Assembly (NCBI GenBank): GCA_026225945.1
Contig: JAMJFZ010003163.1
Coordinates: 22,088,501 to 22,152,500 of the forward strand
Length of the DNA: 64,000 bases
Origin: Cricetomys ansorgei
Lineage: Eukaryota; Chordata; Mammalia; Rodentia; Nesomyidae
Direction of reading: 5' to 3'
In this document: one piece after another, positions 34,545-45,415 of the stretch
Numbering within the stretch: the first letter of the stretch is position 1
Layout: each line of letters begins with the position of its first letter
Notes under the pieces: model-generated
What the model was told of the DNA's origin: nothing
Database searches by the model: none
Seen by the model: the letters and a program-made list of their open reading frames with translations, nothing else
Position numbers and translations under genes: made by a program

Positions 34545-34690
34545 AAGTAGAAGCAAGACTATTTGGGAAAAGAAGGGGACTTGGGAAGGGAAGAGCATGG
34601 CGTGAATATGAGCAAAGTATATGGTATCTGAATGAAAATATCTATATGAGACCTATCATTCTGTACAATGAATATCTGTCTGTGTGGCTA

Positions 34691-36299
34691 TCTATATCTA
34701 TGTATTTACAATAGTTTGGATTGTCTTCCCAGGGTAGATTGCCTAAGCTGAAATATCTGGTCAAAATTCATAAGCCTTTTTTTAATAACTCTTAGTGTCT
34801 GTCTACAAACTGCTCACTAAAAGGATTGTACCCATTTAAATTGGATACAATTAAATTAAATTGGAATTCAGATTCTAACTTAATTTTAGTGAATGAGATT
34901 TAAATCCAGCTGTGCTGACCACTAAGCTTTACTCCTCCACAGTGGACAAGTGGGCACCGTATCAAATTGTGCCCTGACTCAACTAGGCATAAGCATGGGG
35001 AGTCACTATCTCACGCTATAGTACATTCACAAGTAGGACAGCTGTAGGCCCAGTGATGCTTCAGGTTTGGCCATTATGACCTTCACCCTGGCGATGGCTT
35101 CCTTCACGTTTCCAAAGGCTGCAGTAGCCCAGGTCTCACATCAAAAGTAGAAACAGCGGAGATGGAAGAGGATTACCCTCCTAGTGTGTCTCCTCAAAGG
35201 TGAAGACACTCTTCCTCAAAGCTCCAGGTGACATTTCCTCTGCTCCCACCGTGAAGTCCGAGTCTCATGTCAGCCCTTACACTAAACACTGCCAAGGGAA
35301 ATGGAAGCGCCATTATTAACTTAGTAACCAAGAGTTCTTCTGGACTTGGCAATGGAGTCAACATCCTCTGAATGTCTGGAGAGAAGGGCTGTGGTGTAAC
35401 CAAAGATGCCTTCCTGGGCACCGTGAGTACTTCCTCCCATTTTTGCCCTATACTTAGAACCACTTTAAAATCCCTGAGTAATCATACGTTTAAGGGATCT
35501 TTGCAGAAGCACAGATAGCAGCTCTCACAGGCACTGGGCTTTGTCCTGCATAGAGGGTGTTCGTTGACAGGCATCATGCTCTCTATTGCTTTAATGTCTT
35601 CCCCAAACCTACCTTGGTATTTGGACATACTGGTCTCCTACGTAAAACAGAGTAGATCTCCTCTGGAGGAGTCTAACAGCTGGGGCCATAAAGCTGTCCA
35701 GTTGCCACATGGATAATAGCTTGCAGCATGCTGGACAGGTCTGGGTTTCCAGTCTGGATCAAATAGACTCCCCGCCTCTCACTCCATTTGCACAGCCCAA
35801 GCCTTTGTCCTGGCATCTCGCATCAGCACCTCCATTGAAGGGCCAGGAAGCCAGGAGAAGGGGATATTGAAGAATTCAGATCAAGTAAGTCATTGCTTCA
35901 TCTAGTTGAAGAAATGACTGAGATTGCCATCTCAAAGGATATTGTGACATTATATGGTATGTTTCTATACATATTTGCCACAAAAGCGTCCAAATTAGCA
36001 TTACGTTGTAGAGCGAAATGCATAGACAACAACAAAGGCAGTGCCCGAAGAGAGCATGTTCCTGGGCCGGATACACCAGCGTCAGAAATGTGTGCGCCTC
36101 AGTTTGCATTCTGTGTCCATGTGACTCATGGGAAGCTGTGTCTTTCTTACTTCCCGACTTACAAGCATGTTTTGGCACTAGGATTACTAAAGAGTCTTAT
36201 TCTAGGGCTATCCACTCCCTCACCCTCAAAAGTCCCATTTCCTGTCACACCGTGGAAAGTCAATGCTTTTTGTAGGCAGAGAGACTGGGGGCAGGGAGG
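34691..36299. other. single-copy noncoding DNA
   Basis: No transposon recognised. The minus strand of 35040-35460 looks faintly coding-like in short bits but no continuous frame or known protein emerges. A 136-codon plus frame at 35893-36303 has no domain. Confidence 0.45.
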
Positions 36300-36660
36300 T
36301 TAACTACTGTACTGACAAACTTTCTGTTTTACAGTTTCATAAAGATTTTACAACATAATTACATGTTCTAATTATGAGATTACATACATTTGCACCACTT
36401 AGATAATCAAGTGCAATTAGACTTTGTGAACAGACGGTGATAGAAATTACTGGAAGCAAAAATTACACCACAAGACATTATTTCAGAAAGGCTTTTGGAA
36501 TATATGCACCACAGACCCCACAAGAGGTAGATGGAGATGATTGTAATAGCCTTGAAGCCGCTAGCCATGGGCCGCCATGCAGCCGAGGCAAGGACGCCTT
36601 GTTTTATTGTGCGGGGTTCATTGTTTGAGAGCTGCCATTCAATTCCAGGCTTCCTAGTAC
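36300..36660. promoter_or_regulatory. candidate conserved noncoding element
   Basis: AT-rich, repeat-free, dense in ATTA cores. It contains the 8-bp inverted pair CATAATTA (36354-36361) and TAATTATG (36369-36376) separated by 7 bp, followed by 'AGATAATCAAG', 'GTGCAATTAGAC' and 'AAAATTACACC'. Such paired TAAT sites suit homeodomain dimers. Conservation is inferred, not measured. Confidence 0.4.
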
Positions 36661-37430
36661 ATGCATATCACAGCTACCTGAACAGAAACTTCTAGAGGTC
36701 CAGCCCTCCCACCGTGTGCTCCCTTCCCTCTCCTCTTCCTAGCTGTCTGTCCCTTCTCACTCTTCCATTTAGAGGCTGAAGGACTTGAGACAGTCGGTAA
36801 TGAGAAGAAATGGAGTAGGTTCTTGGACTGTCTTTGCCCACTAAAGTAATATGTCAAGGTTGCTAGCTTAAAAAGAGTCCATGAGATCCTTAAAATTGCC
36901 TGATTCCTCAGAGAGTGGCCTGGCACATTGTCAAGGTCCAGTAGTTCCTTTGGCCATTAGTAGAAATTCTAGGGTGGTATCATTGATACGTGAGAGAGAA
37001 GACGAAAGGTGTAAAGAAACCCGGAACCCAGCATATGGAAAATGAGGAGCCTTTAAAATGGAAGATGCATTAGTCCTTAGAAACGTGGGGAGGTTTGTTA
37101 CAGCTGGGTTTCCATCCCAGAATCAAAATATTCCTGAAATGTCAGCTTTCCTCCCCTCTCACCCTTCCCTTGGACATTTTAGGTAGACTTTAGTTATCCA
37201 GAGGAGCTCACCAGAACCTTCCCGTTCCTTCACCCACTGGGTTAAAGGAAAGAGAAGACCCCATCAGCTTCCTGATCACCTGTCCCAGGTTTCCAGCAGT
37301 TGGGGATTGGGGGGAGTGTTGACCCTCTCCTAAGTCCAGAATCTCTTTAGTGCTGCTTGCAGTCCATATGGAGCAAATTAAAGAGAAGCAAGCAGGACTG
37401 CCACTGGTTCTGATTGGTTACGGTAGTATT
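36661..37430. other. single-copy noncoding DNA
   Basis: No gene, repeat or special motif recognised. Confidence 0.5.
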
Positions 37431-37456
37431 AAAAAAAAAAAAAAAAAAAAAAAAAA
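37431..37456. repeat. (A)26 homopolymer
   Basis: Uninterrupted run of 26 A. No SINE or processed transcript body precedes it, so it is not an obvious retroposon tail. Confidence 0.95.
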
Positions 37457-37559
37457 GCCAACAACAGCCTTGCCCTGCCTTTGAGAAGATGGATAAAATA
37501 CTCTTTGAACACACTAGTCTGTTTTTTTTAATGTCAGTTACAGAAGGGTTGCGTTTATA

Positions 37560-38420
37560 TTTGGCTTCCCAGACCCGTCTCTTGACCTTCTAATTACTTT
37601 ATTTGAAACAGCACTGAGGGTATAATAAAGCTGGAGGTTGCCTCTCCTTTGCTTTATCATAAATTAAAGCTGCTGGCTGCGGAGGTGAAAGCGGAGGCAG
37701 AGCGTTCATTACTGCTCAAGTGACGGCTTGTCAATAGTGGCGCTTTTTAGTTTGTTCTAGTCAGCACTTGCTGTGCATTTTGTTGGACCACTGGGAAATA
37801 AATACAACAAGATTATACATTTGGAATACCACAAGAGTTCAGGGGGGAAAAACACAAATGATAAATCATGCGCTTGGTAGAAAGTGACACGCTATCTTGT
37901 GCTATTAACAACCAAAGATAATTGCAAGGAATTGTAATTGCAGTCTGCAACTTACAGTACAGAGTCCCCAACATCAATCTTAATAGCAAACAAAGCCGTT
38001 TATATTAAAACTTAATTCACCTAGTAACTTTTCTGCTGTACACACAGGAGCTAACAGATGTAGCTTTTCACAAAGTTCAAAGGCATCTGAAATGCGGCGA
38101 GAGATGCTAATACCGGAAGCCTTGGAGAAATGCGGCATTAGGACTTGTGATGAAAACAAATGTATGTCATTATCTCCGAGTTTGTGTTTATTTAATAAAA
38201 TATGCAGTTTGCACATTGGTGAATTCAGTGTTTCTGAATGGGTATGGAATGATGTTTTATTTGGAATCAAAGGCCAAACAGGCTGGCAATTATGCATCTT
38301 CAATGAGCCATCTGCGTTCTGAGTATATACATTGGAGCAGTGTGCACCCCAGTGCTTCAGGGGTTTGCATGAGGCAGAACAGCAAGCTGGGGTAACTTTA
38401 TTCATGACTTTCCTTAGATT
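37560..38420. promoter_or_regulatory. candidate conserved noncoding element (enhancer-like)
   Basis: About 860 bp of repeat-free, AT-rich sequence with many regulatory-type words: 'GTATAATAAAGC', 'TCATAAATTAAAGC', 'GCTTGTCAATAG', 'CAAATGATAAATC', 'CTATTAACAACC', 'ACCAAAGATAATTGC', 'TTTATTTAATAAAATATGC' and 'GGCAATTATGCATC'. TAATTGCA occurs twice 16 bp apart (37919-37926 and 37935-37942). A 141-codon minus frame overlaps it but has no domain; a slowly changing noncoding block also keeps long frames by chance. No splice-bounded exon is evident. Confidence 0.45.
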
Positions 38421-39344
38421 GGATGTCTTTGAAGCAAGGAGGGGGGAGCTCCTGGAATTACTTAAGAGAACAAGCGTATTTGTTTTGTGAGTTTGACTGA
38501 TAGCCAGTAGAGCGGTTGAGTGAAATCTCTAAACTGATTAGGACTTTCGTTCAAATAATCTTCTACCTTTTTCATTAATTTATTCCATAATGCTATTTTG
38601 CTGTTCTTCTACCAGGGATAATAACCTCACACTCTCTGACCTCCGTGAGTGGATGACCTGGAGCCCATAAACTAATCTTATTTACTCTCCTGACCGGCCG
38701 AACTTCATTTACCTTGTCTGGATAAAGAGCCGAGAGTTCTAAGCCACCCCTCCTTCCAGCCTTCTGCTAATCTGTACTGAAGGGCCCGCAGCAGGCAGGC
38801 TCTCCTGGCCATCGCCCAGAGCGTCCTCAGCAGCGGAGACTTGTTCATTTCTTTCTTAAGAGCCTATTCTCTACTCTTTCAAATTTTGAAAATAGTGGAT
38901 AAATAGGAAGTATAGGCCCGGTTCATATTCCTCTCTCCTATCGTAGCTATTTTTGTTTTGAAGATGCCTTTCCAACCACAGATTTTGAATTTATGATTTA
39001 ACCTAAGTATGTTTGCTGAATGAATATAATTTGGTGTTCTGCTTTTATATATATGGCCAACATGTTTCACGTAGCATTTTAATGGTGTAGTAATTATGCA
39101 TTGCAATTACTGAATAATATCTACCAAGTAAATATACTGTATTTTATCTTATTCCTGATTGTTGAAAAGCTAGGCACTTTTGTTTCATTTTGATAATACG
39201 AAGGACACAACGGTGAAAATCTGAGCCTTCTCCATTTAGCGTCTTTCTGTAGAACTGCCGTCTGTCACCAATACATACTCCTAGGTGACTGCCACCAGCA
39301 GTGTGGGAGTATAAAGGCTTCCTCCATTTTTTAAACTAGGTGGT
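38421..39344. other. single-copy noncoding DNA
   Basis: No gene or repeat recognised. AT-rich around 38880-39180. Confidence 0.5.
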
Positions 39345-39490
39345 ATTGAGCAAATTACTTAAATCTCTCTGCCTCCGTTTCCCCATCAAATGAGGGATTG
39401 GTAGTAGTGCTTAACCTCCCAAGCTGCTGTGGGTAATATTCGGTTTATATATTCAGATTTGGGGGAAGAATGTCTGCCACATGGGAATCA
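39345..39490 (-). mobile_element. MIR SINE
   Basis: Reverse-complement MIR: 'AGCAAATTACTTAAATCTCT', 'CTGCCTCCGTTTCCCCATC', 'AAATGAGGGATTGGTAGTAG' and 'GCTGCTGTGGGTAATATTCG' match the order ACTTAACCTCTCTG, CTCAGTTTCCTCATCTG, AAAATGGGGATAATAATAG, GGTTGTTGTGAGGAT. Confidence 0.78.
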
Positions 39491-41454
39491 CTAAAGATGA
39501 GATCTAATTATTACTAAAATTTCATTTTCTCTTAATATCATATCCCCCCCTTGATTAAGTTATGGCATTTGGAGGAAACCTTGTAGTCCACCGAAGCTAA
39601 GTAGCCAGTAGTCTTGTACACTTCCAGGTCCCTAGACAGTGACCCACTGGAAGGCTGTCACAGTGAGAGCTGTCGTGACCATAAGGGACAGACTTTGGGA
39701 TGATCCACCTTGGCATTTAGCAACCATAAAACAGCTTCATTTCCAGAGCCATCCAAATGGCCTTGAAGCCTTAACTGAAGTCTTGTGGGCCTAACCTAGA
39801 ACTTCTGCCTGTTCTGAGCTGTGGGGGCAGCTGTACTCAGACTCAACCTAGAGGGAAGAATTCCTCCAAAGAAAGAGTTTTATTAGGGGGAAATGCATCG
39901 GGACAGCTGAGCGCTAAAACGGTTGTGACTTCTGACTCCTGCACTAATGCTTGGAGCAACAACTGAGGAGCGCTCATAGACAGCTTGGAGTGTTTGATGT
40001 CCAGTAGCAGTGGCCGAGGGATAGGAGAGCCGGGATTTCTGCTGTGGCAGAATCAGATTCTCCTACTTTGCTGGTGCAGTGCAAACTGCCTGGATCAGCC
40101 CTGGAGGTGGTGTTTATTTCTTACTAGTTGGTATAAGATGGAGAACCCACAGTGTCTCAGCTTCTCTGCGAACATCAGCACCCCAGAAAGCGGTGGTGTA
40201 AAGTCCATGGGAAGCTGTTTTCCTTTGTAAGTAAGGGATGCACAGAGACAGAGGCAGTCCTCTTGCCCTGCAGCAAGAGGTCAGGTCACTCTCTTGGGCT
40301 GGCCTCTGCCCTGCTGTGGACATGCTCTTTAGCTCCAGCTTTGCCTCGTGATCACAGAACTGCTGTATCCCCTGAGATCTCACCAGGGAATGTAGGAAGG
40401 AAGAGAAAGAAGGAAGTGGAAAACGTGTGTGGTAATTGAGCCAAGCTTGAAGGCACTTCCCCAGATGTCCCTGCCCAACAGTAGCCACCAAATCGCTCCA
40501 TTCACCAAAACTTGCCCATCACTCCGGTTGATAAGATGACCAGGAACCGTCTGCAGCCGGGTACGTGGCTGTCCCACCAAGTCAGGATTCTGCAAGGGAG
40601 GAAGAAGGGCAGGACGGCTATTAGGGAAGACAGCCCGCAGCTGCTGACATAGCCTCCTTGTCTGAAGTATACTTTCTTCAGCTCCGTGAACTCTCCTGGA
40701 ACCCCTGGTGCAAGCCAGTGTTGGAGACTGAAGGCCAGGGAGTAGTAATGAGTGCTTTGCAGAGGAGAGAAAGAAGAAAGAGAATTGAATGATGAAAACT
40801 TCAGGTCATTAAATGAAGTTCCAACATTTTTTTCCTGCCCAAACATTTGCAACAAACTCTGTGGAGTAGGAATCGAAGGGAAATGTGCCCTGCCATTTTT
40901 CTTAAGCCTTTTTGCAATGCAACAGGACAATCAATACAAATCTTTGCAGTAATCATATATTGATTTTCCTAGAATATAACTCCATTTAAAGCACTTTTAT
41001 CCCCAAGAGTAGAAACATTGGAGGCTATCAAAGGAGGAAGTAAGTTTCCTTGACCCCATCTGCAGAGCACAATTGATTAACAGAGCATAGTTATGAGAGT
41101 GTTCAAGAGAGACGGAGAAGAGAAGTCACTGCAAGGTTAATATCAGCTAAAGAGAAACACGGTTGTAGGACATTAGGCTTTCTGTAAAATCATAAGGTCA
41201 GGGTAAGATGGCCATACCATCTAAAGTGACACGGAATTCCAAGTACCAGGCATCCTTAGACTGTGCCCACAGCAGCTGCATTTGGGGGAACTGAGAGAGA
41301 GGTGAGTGCATGTAGACAGATAGGTTCATAAGGGAAGAAGTAATACTGTTTGAATTTTTCTGAGTCATACCTGTGTATCAACTCAGATAATAAATGTTTC
41401 TTTACTTCATATAGACCAAGAAGGTTTTAAACAGAGTATTAAACAAATCTTTTT
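39491..41454. other. about 2 kb single-copy noncoding DNA
   Basis: No gene or transposon recognised. Overlapping frames of 125 and 142 codons on the minus strand (40114-40491, 40502-40930) have no domain. Confidence 0.5.
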
Positions 41455-41662
41455 TATTTTATGTATGTGGATGCTTGCATATACCATTGTATTTGTACCA
41501 TGGTGCATGCCTGGTACCCTCAGAGGCCAGAAGAGGGCGTCAGATCCCCTGGAACTGGAGTTACAGACGGCTGTGGGCCACCACGTGGGTGCTGGGAACC
41601 AAACCCAGGTTCTCTCTAAGAACAGCCAGGGTTCTTAACCCCTGAGCCACCTTTCCAGCCCA
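41455..41662 (-). mobile_element. B2 SINE with CTCF-type core
   Basis: Full-length reverse-complement B2: 'TTTTATGTATGTGGATGC' tail side, 'GGCCAGAAGAGGGCGTCAGA', 'GGAACTGGAGTTACAGACGG', 'GGGCCACCACGTGGGTGCTG', 'GGAACCAAACCCAGG', then 'GAGCCACCTTTCCAGCCC' at the tRNA-derived head. The GCCAGAAGAGGGCG word at 41526-41539 is the segment known in B2 elements to bind CTCF. Confidence 0.93.
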
Positions 41663-41663
41663 T

Positions 41664-41780
41664 AAAGTTTTGTTTTGTTTTGTTTTTTCGGTGGAGGCTG
41701 GGGATACGGAGGTAGAACACTGGCTTAGCACATATGAGGAGGCCTGCATTCAGTCTGTAGCACAACGAAGAAAAACCTCA
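41664..41780 (+). mobile_element. T-rich tract and ID SINE
   Basis: A (TTTTG)n tract (41666-41690) is followed by an ID element: 'GGAGGCTGGGGATACGGAGG', 'TAGAACACTGGCTTAGCACA', 'GCATTCAGTCTGTAGCACA'. The B-box region is diverged. It lies head to head with the neighbouring B2. Confidence 0.7.
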
Positions 41781-42229
41781 GAAGCTGGTATTTATGCCTC
41801 AACTGAGCAAACTTCTTTCCTACCCCAGCTGCTTCTCTCTAAGGACTTTTTAAAATTCCATCTTTGAAAATCCTTGGTCTTTGCACAGATGTCGTCATCC
41901 CACAGGCCAGAGTAATGGGACAGCACCTCTGAGAAAGCAGTCCAGTTCTGCCCTGCCTTCGTAGCTAGGATGTCTCCAAAACCAAGCAGAGCACCCCCTG
42001 CAGCCATCTCAGGTTAACACTCCTGGCTGAAAAGGTGGCAGAGCCCCAGTATCTCCTGTTCACAGCATGTTGTGTTTTATATATTTCTCTCTCTAAGTCT
42101 CACTTGCTTTTTATAGCAAAGCGGTCTTCTCACATGCAAACTCTTTATTAAATGAAGAAATGTGTGTAACCTCATTATCCTTCTCAGTGTATCATACTGT
42201 TATTTTGTTAGTTTGTATTTTGTAGGGGT

Positions 42230-42286
42230 TTTTTTGGTTCTGTTTTGTTTTGTTTGTTTTGAGTTTTTTTTTTTTTTTTTTTTTTT
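42230..42286. repeat. T/G-rich tract ending in (T)23
   Basis: (TTTTG)n units followed by a 23-base T run at 42264-42286. No retroposon body is recognisable on either side. Confidence 0.93.
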
Positions 42287-42500
42287 GGCTTCAGGCAGAG
42301 CAACTAGTACACATTGTCAGATAAAGTATCTTATCTGTCAGCTGCACCCTTGTGAACTAATCATAATTCAATAGGCTTACTAATCAAGATTTGAGATTAA
42401 TGTTTTGATAGAGCAATCAGATTCATCTAATCTATCATTAGTTGGCAGTCGCTGCGGGCAGAGTGCAGACTTGGCAATAGTCTGCCTGCTCCTGATCGCT
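42287..42500. promoter_or_regulatory. candidate regulatory element, GATA palindrome and TAATC cluster
   Basis: At 42319-42336 an inverted pair of GATA sites (AGATAA, 6-bp spacer, TTATCT) is flanked on both sides by TGTCAG, the right one running into a CAGCTG E-box (42339-42344). The next 100 bp hold at least four TAATC or GATTA words (42357, 42380, 42395, 42428), the core preferred by K50 homeodomains such as OTX and PITX. Single-copy sequence. Confidence 0.42.
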
Positions 42501-43000
42501 TTGGCTGGGCCCAGCAGTTGGGTAGCGGCATCGACAGTAGCAGTGGACCAGGGCCTTGCAAGGAATTGAGTTCAATGTTCTTCTCTCTTCCCACTCTCCC
42601 TCCTGCTCCATCAGGTTCCAGAATCAGATAGGTAGAGATCAGTTCTTATGAAGTCATGTGACCCAAAGATTGAGAAACATGGTGTTCCCTTTGTCCCTTT
42701 TACCTGGTAACAAAGGTGCCCAGCCAAGTGACAGATAGATCTCAAGGGAATCTGTTGTAACACTGGCAAATAGTATATGGAGACAGAAGATAAATCTAAT
42801 TTATTGTTAAATGGTACTGATTACAACTCTTTTCGTGTGCCACTGAAACCCTATTTTACTGAGTCTAGCGCTCTTGGTTGTAGAGTATAGCACCATTTGT
42901 TTTGTTTGTTCCGTTTGGGTAAAGAAAGCTTTATCTATCCACTGATTTTGCAGTGTATAGTGTTTAAGGTTCTGATGTCAAATCTTAAAATAATAAATTA
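42501..43000. other. single-copy noncoding DNA
   Basis: No gene or repeat recognised. Confidence 0.5.
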
Positions 43001-43045
43001 TGGACTGGGGAATGTACAGGCACTGGGTTCAATCCCCAGCGCTGA
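43001..43045 (+). mobile_element. ID SINE fragment
   Basis: 'GGACTGGGGAATGTACAGGC' joined to 'GGGTTCAATCCCCAGCGCTG': head and B-box of an ID element with the middle deleted. An ATGACGACGA-type repeat follows. Confidence 0.65.
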
Positions 43046-43239
43046 TAATGACGAGGATGATGTCAACGACGACAGAAATGACATTATTACACAGATATCA
43101 CACCATTTTATGAAGGAGTCTATGTCCGGCTTTCATCCTTCTTCCTGCTTTGTTACTAGTGTAAGACACTTCCTCATTATAGGAAGTTTGAAAATTCTAG
43201 AAGAGTTAAAGAAAACGTATGTTTTTTATATTTATATTG

Positions 43240-43420
43240 CTTTTATTCATGTATTTATTTATTTATTTATTTGGGAGTTGGAGGCACGTGTGCCACATGG
43301 AAGTCAGAAGACAAGATGCAGGAGTTGGTTCTCTCCTCCACCATGCGAGTCCGGGGAGTCAAACTCAGATTGTTAGACTTGGCAGCAAGGGTCCTTACTT
43401 TCTGAGCCATCTCCTAGCCT
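43240..43420 (-). mobile_element. B3 SINE with (ATTT)n tail
   Basis: (TTTA)n tail at 43251-43271, then reverse-complement B3: 'TGGAAGTCAGAAGACAAGAT', 'GGAGTTGGTTCTCTCCTCCA', 'GGGGAGTCAAACTCAGATTG', 'TTAGACTTGGCAGCAAGGG', 'GAGCCATCTCCTAG'. Nearly full length. The 159-codon frame at 42897-43376 runs across this element and the ID fragment and is not a gene. Confidence 0.85.
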
Positions 43421-45089
43421 AAGAACACAAGTTTAATTTCCCCCAGATCTCACCGACTCAGTTACCAACATTAACACCATATCCTCTTATTAAAATCAGA
43501 TACCCAAGTAAATTAATGAGTAATTGCTTGATAACGTGGCCAGTGAAGACCATCTCCACCTGGCTTGCTGTTTTGGAACTTGGAACCCGGCAACAATCCA
43601 GAGGAGTCCAGGAAGAGCCATTTCTCTCCTACGGTTTGACTTTCCACAGGAAAATCTTGTGGGGGAAACCTGTTGAGGTGGATCTCGAATGTTAGAAGTG
43701 ACAACTTCTCCACTTCACACCCATGTCACCAGCCTAACCACATGAGTGTTCGCCACACTCTGAGAGATTTGTAGCTTGGGTGATTTAGGCCAGGGGTAGC
43801 AGAGACTGACCTAATTAGACTCCAGGTGTAATTATGCAGGCGGTGTAGGCAGCGGCACACTCTGTTAATTAACTTCTGTGCTGAGCACGCAGTAGCACCT
43901 GAACAAAGAACAATTCATGGAGGGAGTTTCCACTCTTCGCTCTGCTTTTGAATTCCTTTGGCTGGCGTTGTCTTTCATGTTCCCCCTTTTATGTAGTCGA
44001 GGCTTGAGAAGTAAGGCCAGCTGTTTTACAGGAAAACTTCCTTCTTTCTCCTTTCCCCCATAATGTGTAGTACATTCTTTGGACTGATTCTTTATACAGT
44101 TAGATGTGTCCTTACTTACACGCATGGCTGTTGCAAGGTGTGTGTGATTCTCATCCTCGTTCATCTCCACTGAGCCCTTCAGTTCATTTCTGCGAAGAGG
44201 GGGAGAACTTGACTGAACCTCAGGTTCAGCTAATACTCTGTCAGCTCCTGTGAGCTCTAGACTGCTTCACCAACCCCTCTCTGTCTACAAGGGACTGAGT
44301 GGGAAAGGCAATATTTCAGGTCATCAGCAAAGCACTGTGTGGAAAGCATGTGTTACCCAGCAATTCCCTTTCCCAAGAGAGAAAAGCCCCATTTTTAGGT
44401 TCCGCTTTCCTGCTGCTGTTCCCTTGGCAGCCTCCTCCTATTTCATTTTTCTACTAATATGGCAAATTAGGACCACCTTGCTCATGTGGTAAAATGAATA
44501 CTATCATTCTAGAATTTTCACTATAAGAACATGAGATCAGCACAGATAAGGACTTCCCAGAAGCACTAAGAACTGATCAGATTGTACACCATTTTGACTT
44601 CATCAGCTACAAGAAAAAACAAATACTTCCATTTTACTGCCTGGGACTAACAGTTGGCTGCCTAGTGAAGCTCAGGCTCCGTTGTTTGTTTATTTTTCTT
44701 TCCCTTAAACATCCACCGTGGTTACGTCATCCTCTACAGTTAGCACCGCTTGATGTTGACCAAGCACCGAGCTCTGTACAGCTGCTTTTGGAACATCAGA
44801 ATCCAGAGAAACTTAGGACATAACCCTTGTCCCCAAAGCATTTGCCATCAGCCCAGCGAGATAAAACATAAAAGCACATAAAAGTAAAACACTAGCAGAG
44901 GGTTTAAAAACAGCCCCAGAGACCTTAGGAGAGAGACAGCACATGACAGCATGTGGTTATCAAAGGCGTTCTCAGGTTTCTTTGAAAAGAAAAAGATGAT
45001 CTTGGGCCTGTCTAATAGTAGAACTCTTCGATACCATTCTGGTCCCTAATATTGTAATAACTGGATACTGCTCTATAAGCAAAGGCCTT
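43421..45089. other. single-copy noncoding DNA
   Basis: No gene or clear transposon. 43780-43875 is AT-rich with 'GACCTAATTAGACTCCAGG' and 'TGTTAATTAACTTC'. Confidence 0.5.
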
Positions 45090-45415
45090 TCGGGGGCTAA
45101 GGAGGCAGCTCAGGAGGTAAAGCGCTGTGTCATAAGCCTGAGGAGTCGGGTTCAGCCAGAACCCACATTTAAAAAATAAACCAGCTGGGCATGATGCATT
45201 ATAACCCCAACCCTGGGAAGGTGGAACAGGAATCCCTGGGGTTCACTGGCCACCAAGCCTAGCATAATTGCCAACCTCTCCAGGCTAATGAAAGACCCTG
45301 TCATGGAAAACGAGACAGGAAACTACATTGAGGAACTACACCCAAGGTTGACCTCTGGCCTATACATGAAAGTGCACACACGTGTGCCTACAAACACACA
45401 CAAAGCTTACACCCA
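45090..45415 (+). mobile_element. composite tRNA/B1-type SINE (B4/RSINE1-like)
   Basis: Head 'GGCAGCTCAGGAGGTAAAGC', 'AAGCCTGAGGAGTCGGGTTC'; middle 'CAGCTGGGCATGATGCATTA', 'GGAATCCCTGGGGTTCACTG'; 3' part 'GAAAGACCCTGTCATGG' and 'GGTTGACCTCTGGCCTATAC', then CA-rich tail. The same module order recurs at 46687-47015. Confidence 0.75.

Larger units (their letters stand above)
33274..34690 (+). mobile_element. old L1 LINE, ORF2 3' end and 3'UTR, interrupted
   Basis: Three collinear pieces of one L1. 33274-33596 matches late ORF2 ('CACACAGCAAAGGGAACAAC', 'AGGGAAATGCAAATCAGAAC'); 33829-33947 continues ('CAAATGCTGGCAAAGATG', 'GAAGTCAATATAGAGG'); 34142-34690 holds the ORF2 end ('AACAGATGAGTGGATAAAA', 'GCAAGAAAATGGGTGGAACT') and the start of the 3'UTR after a TG/AG microsatellite ('ATGAGCAAAGTATATGGTAT'). 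The reading frame is broken by insertions, a deletion and stops. Coding capacity is gone. Confidence 0.88.

Noticed and set aside
35040..35463. Possible processed pseudogene on the minus strand
   Set aside because: Short stretches look protein-like (for example a Val-Lys-Glu-Ala-Ile-Ala-type segment) but no continuous frame matches any family I recognise, and there is no poly-A or target duplication. A BLASTX search would settle it.
42897..43376. 159-codon open frame on the plus strand
   Set aside because: It runs across an ID fragment and a B3 SINE with its ATTT tail, so the frame is assembled from transposon sequence.
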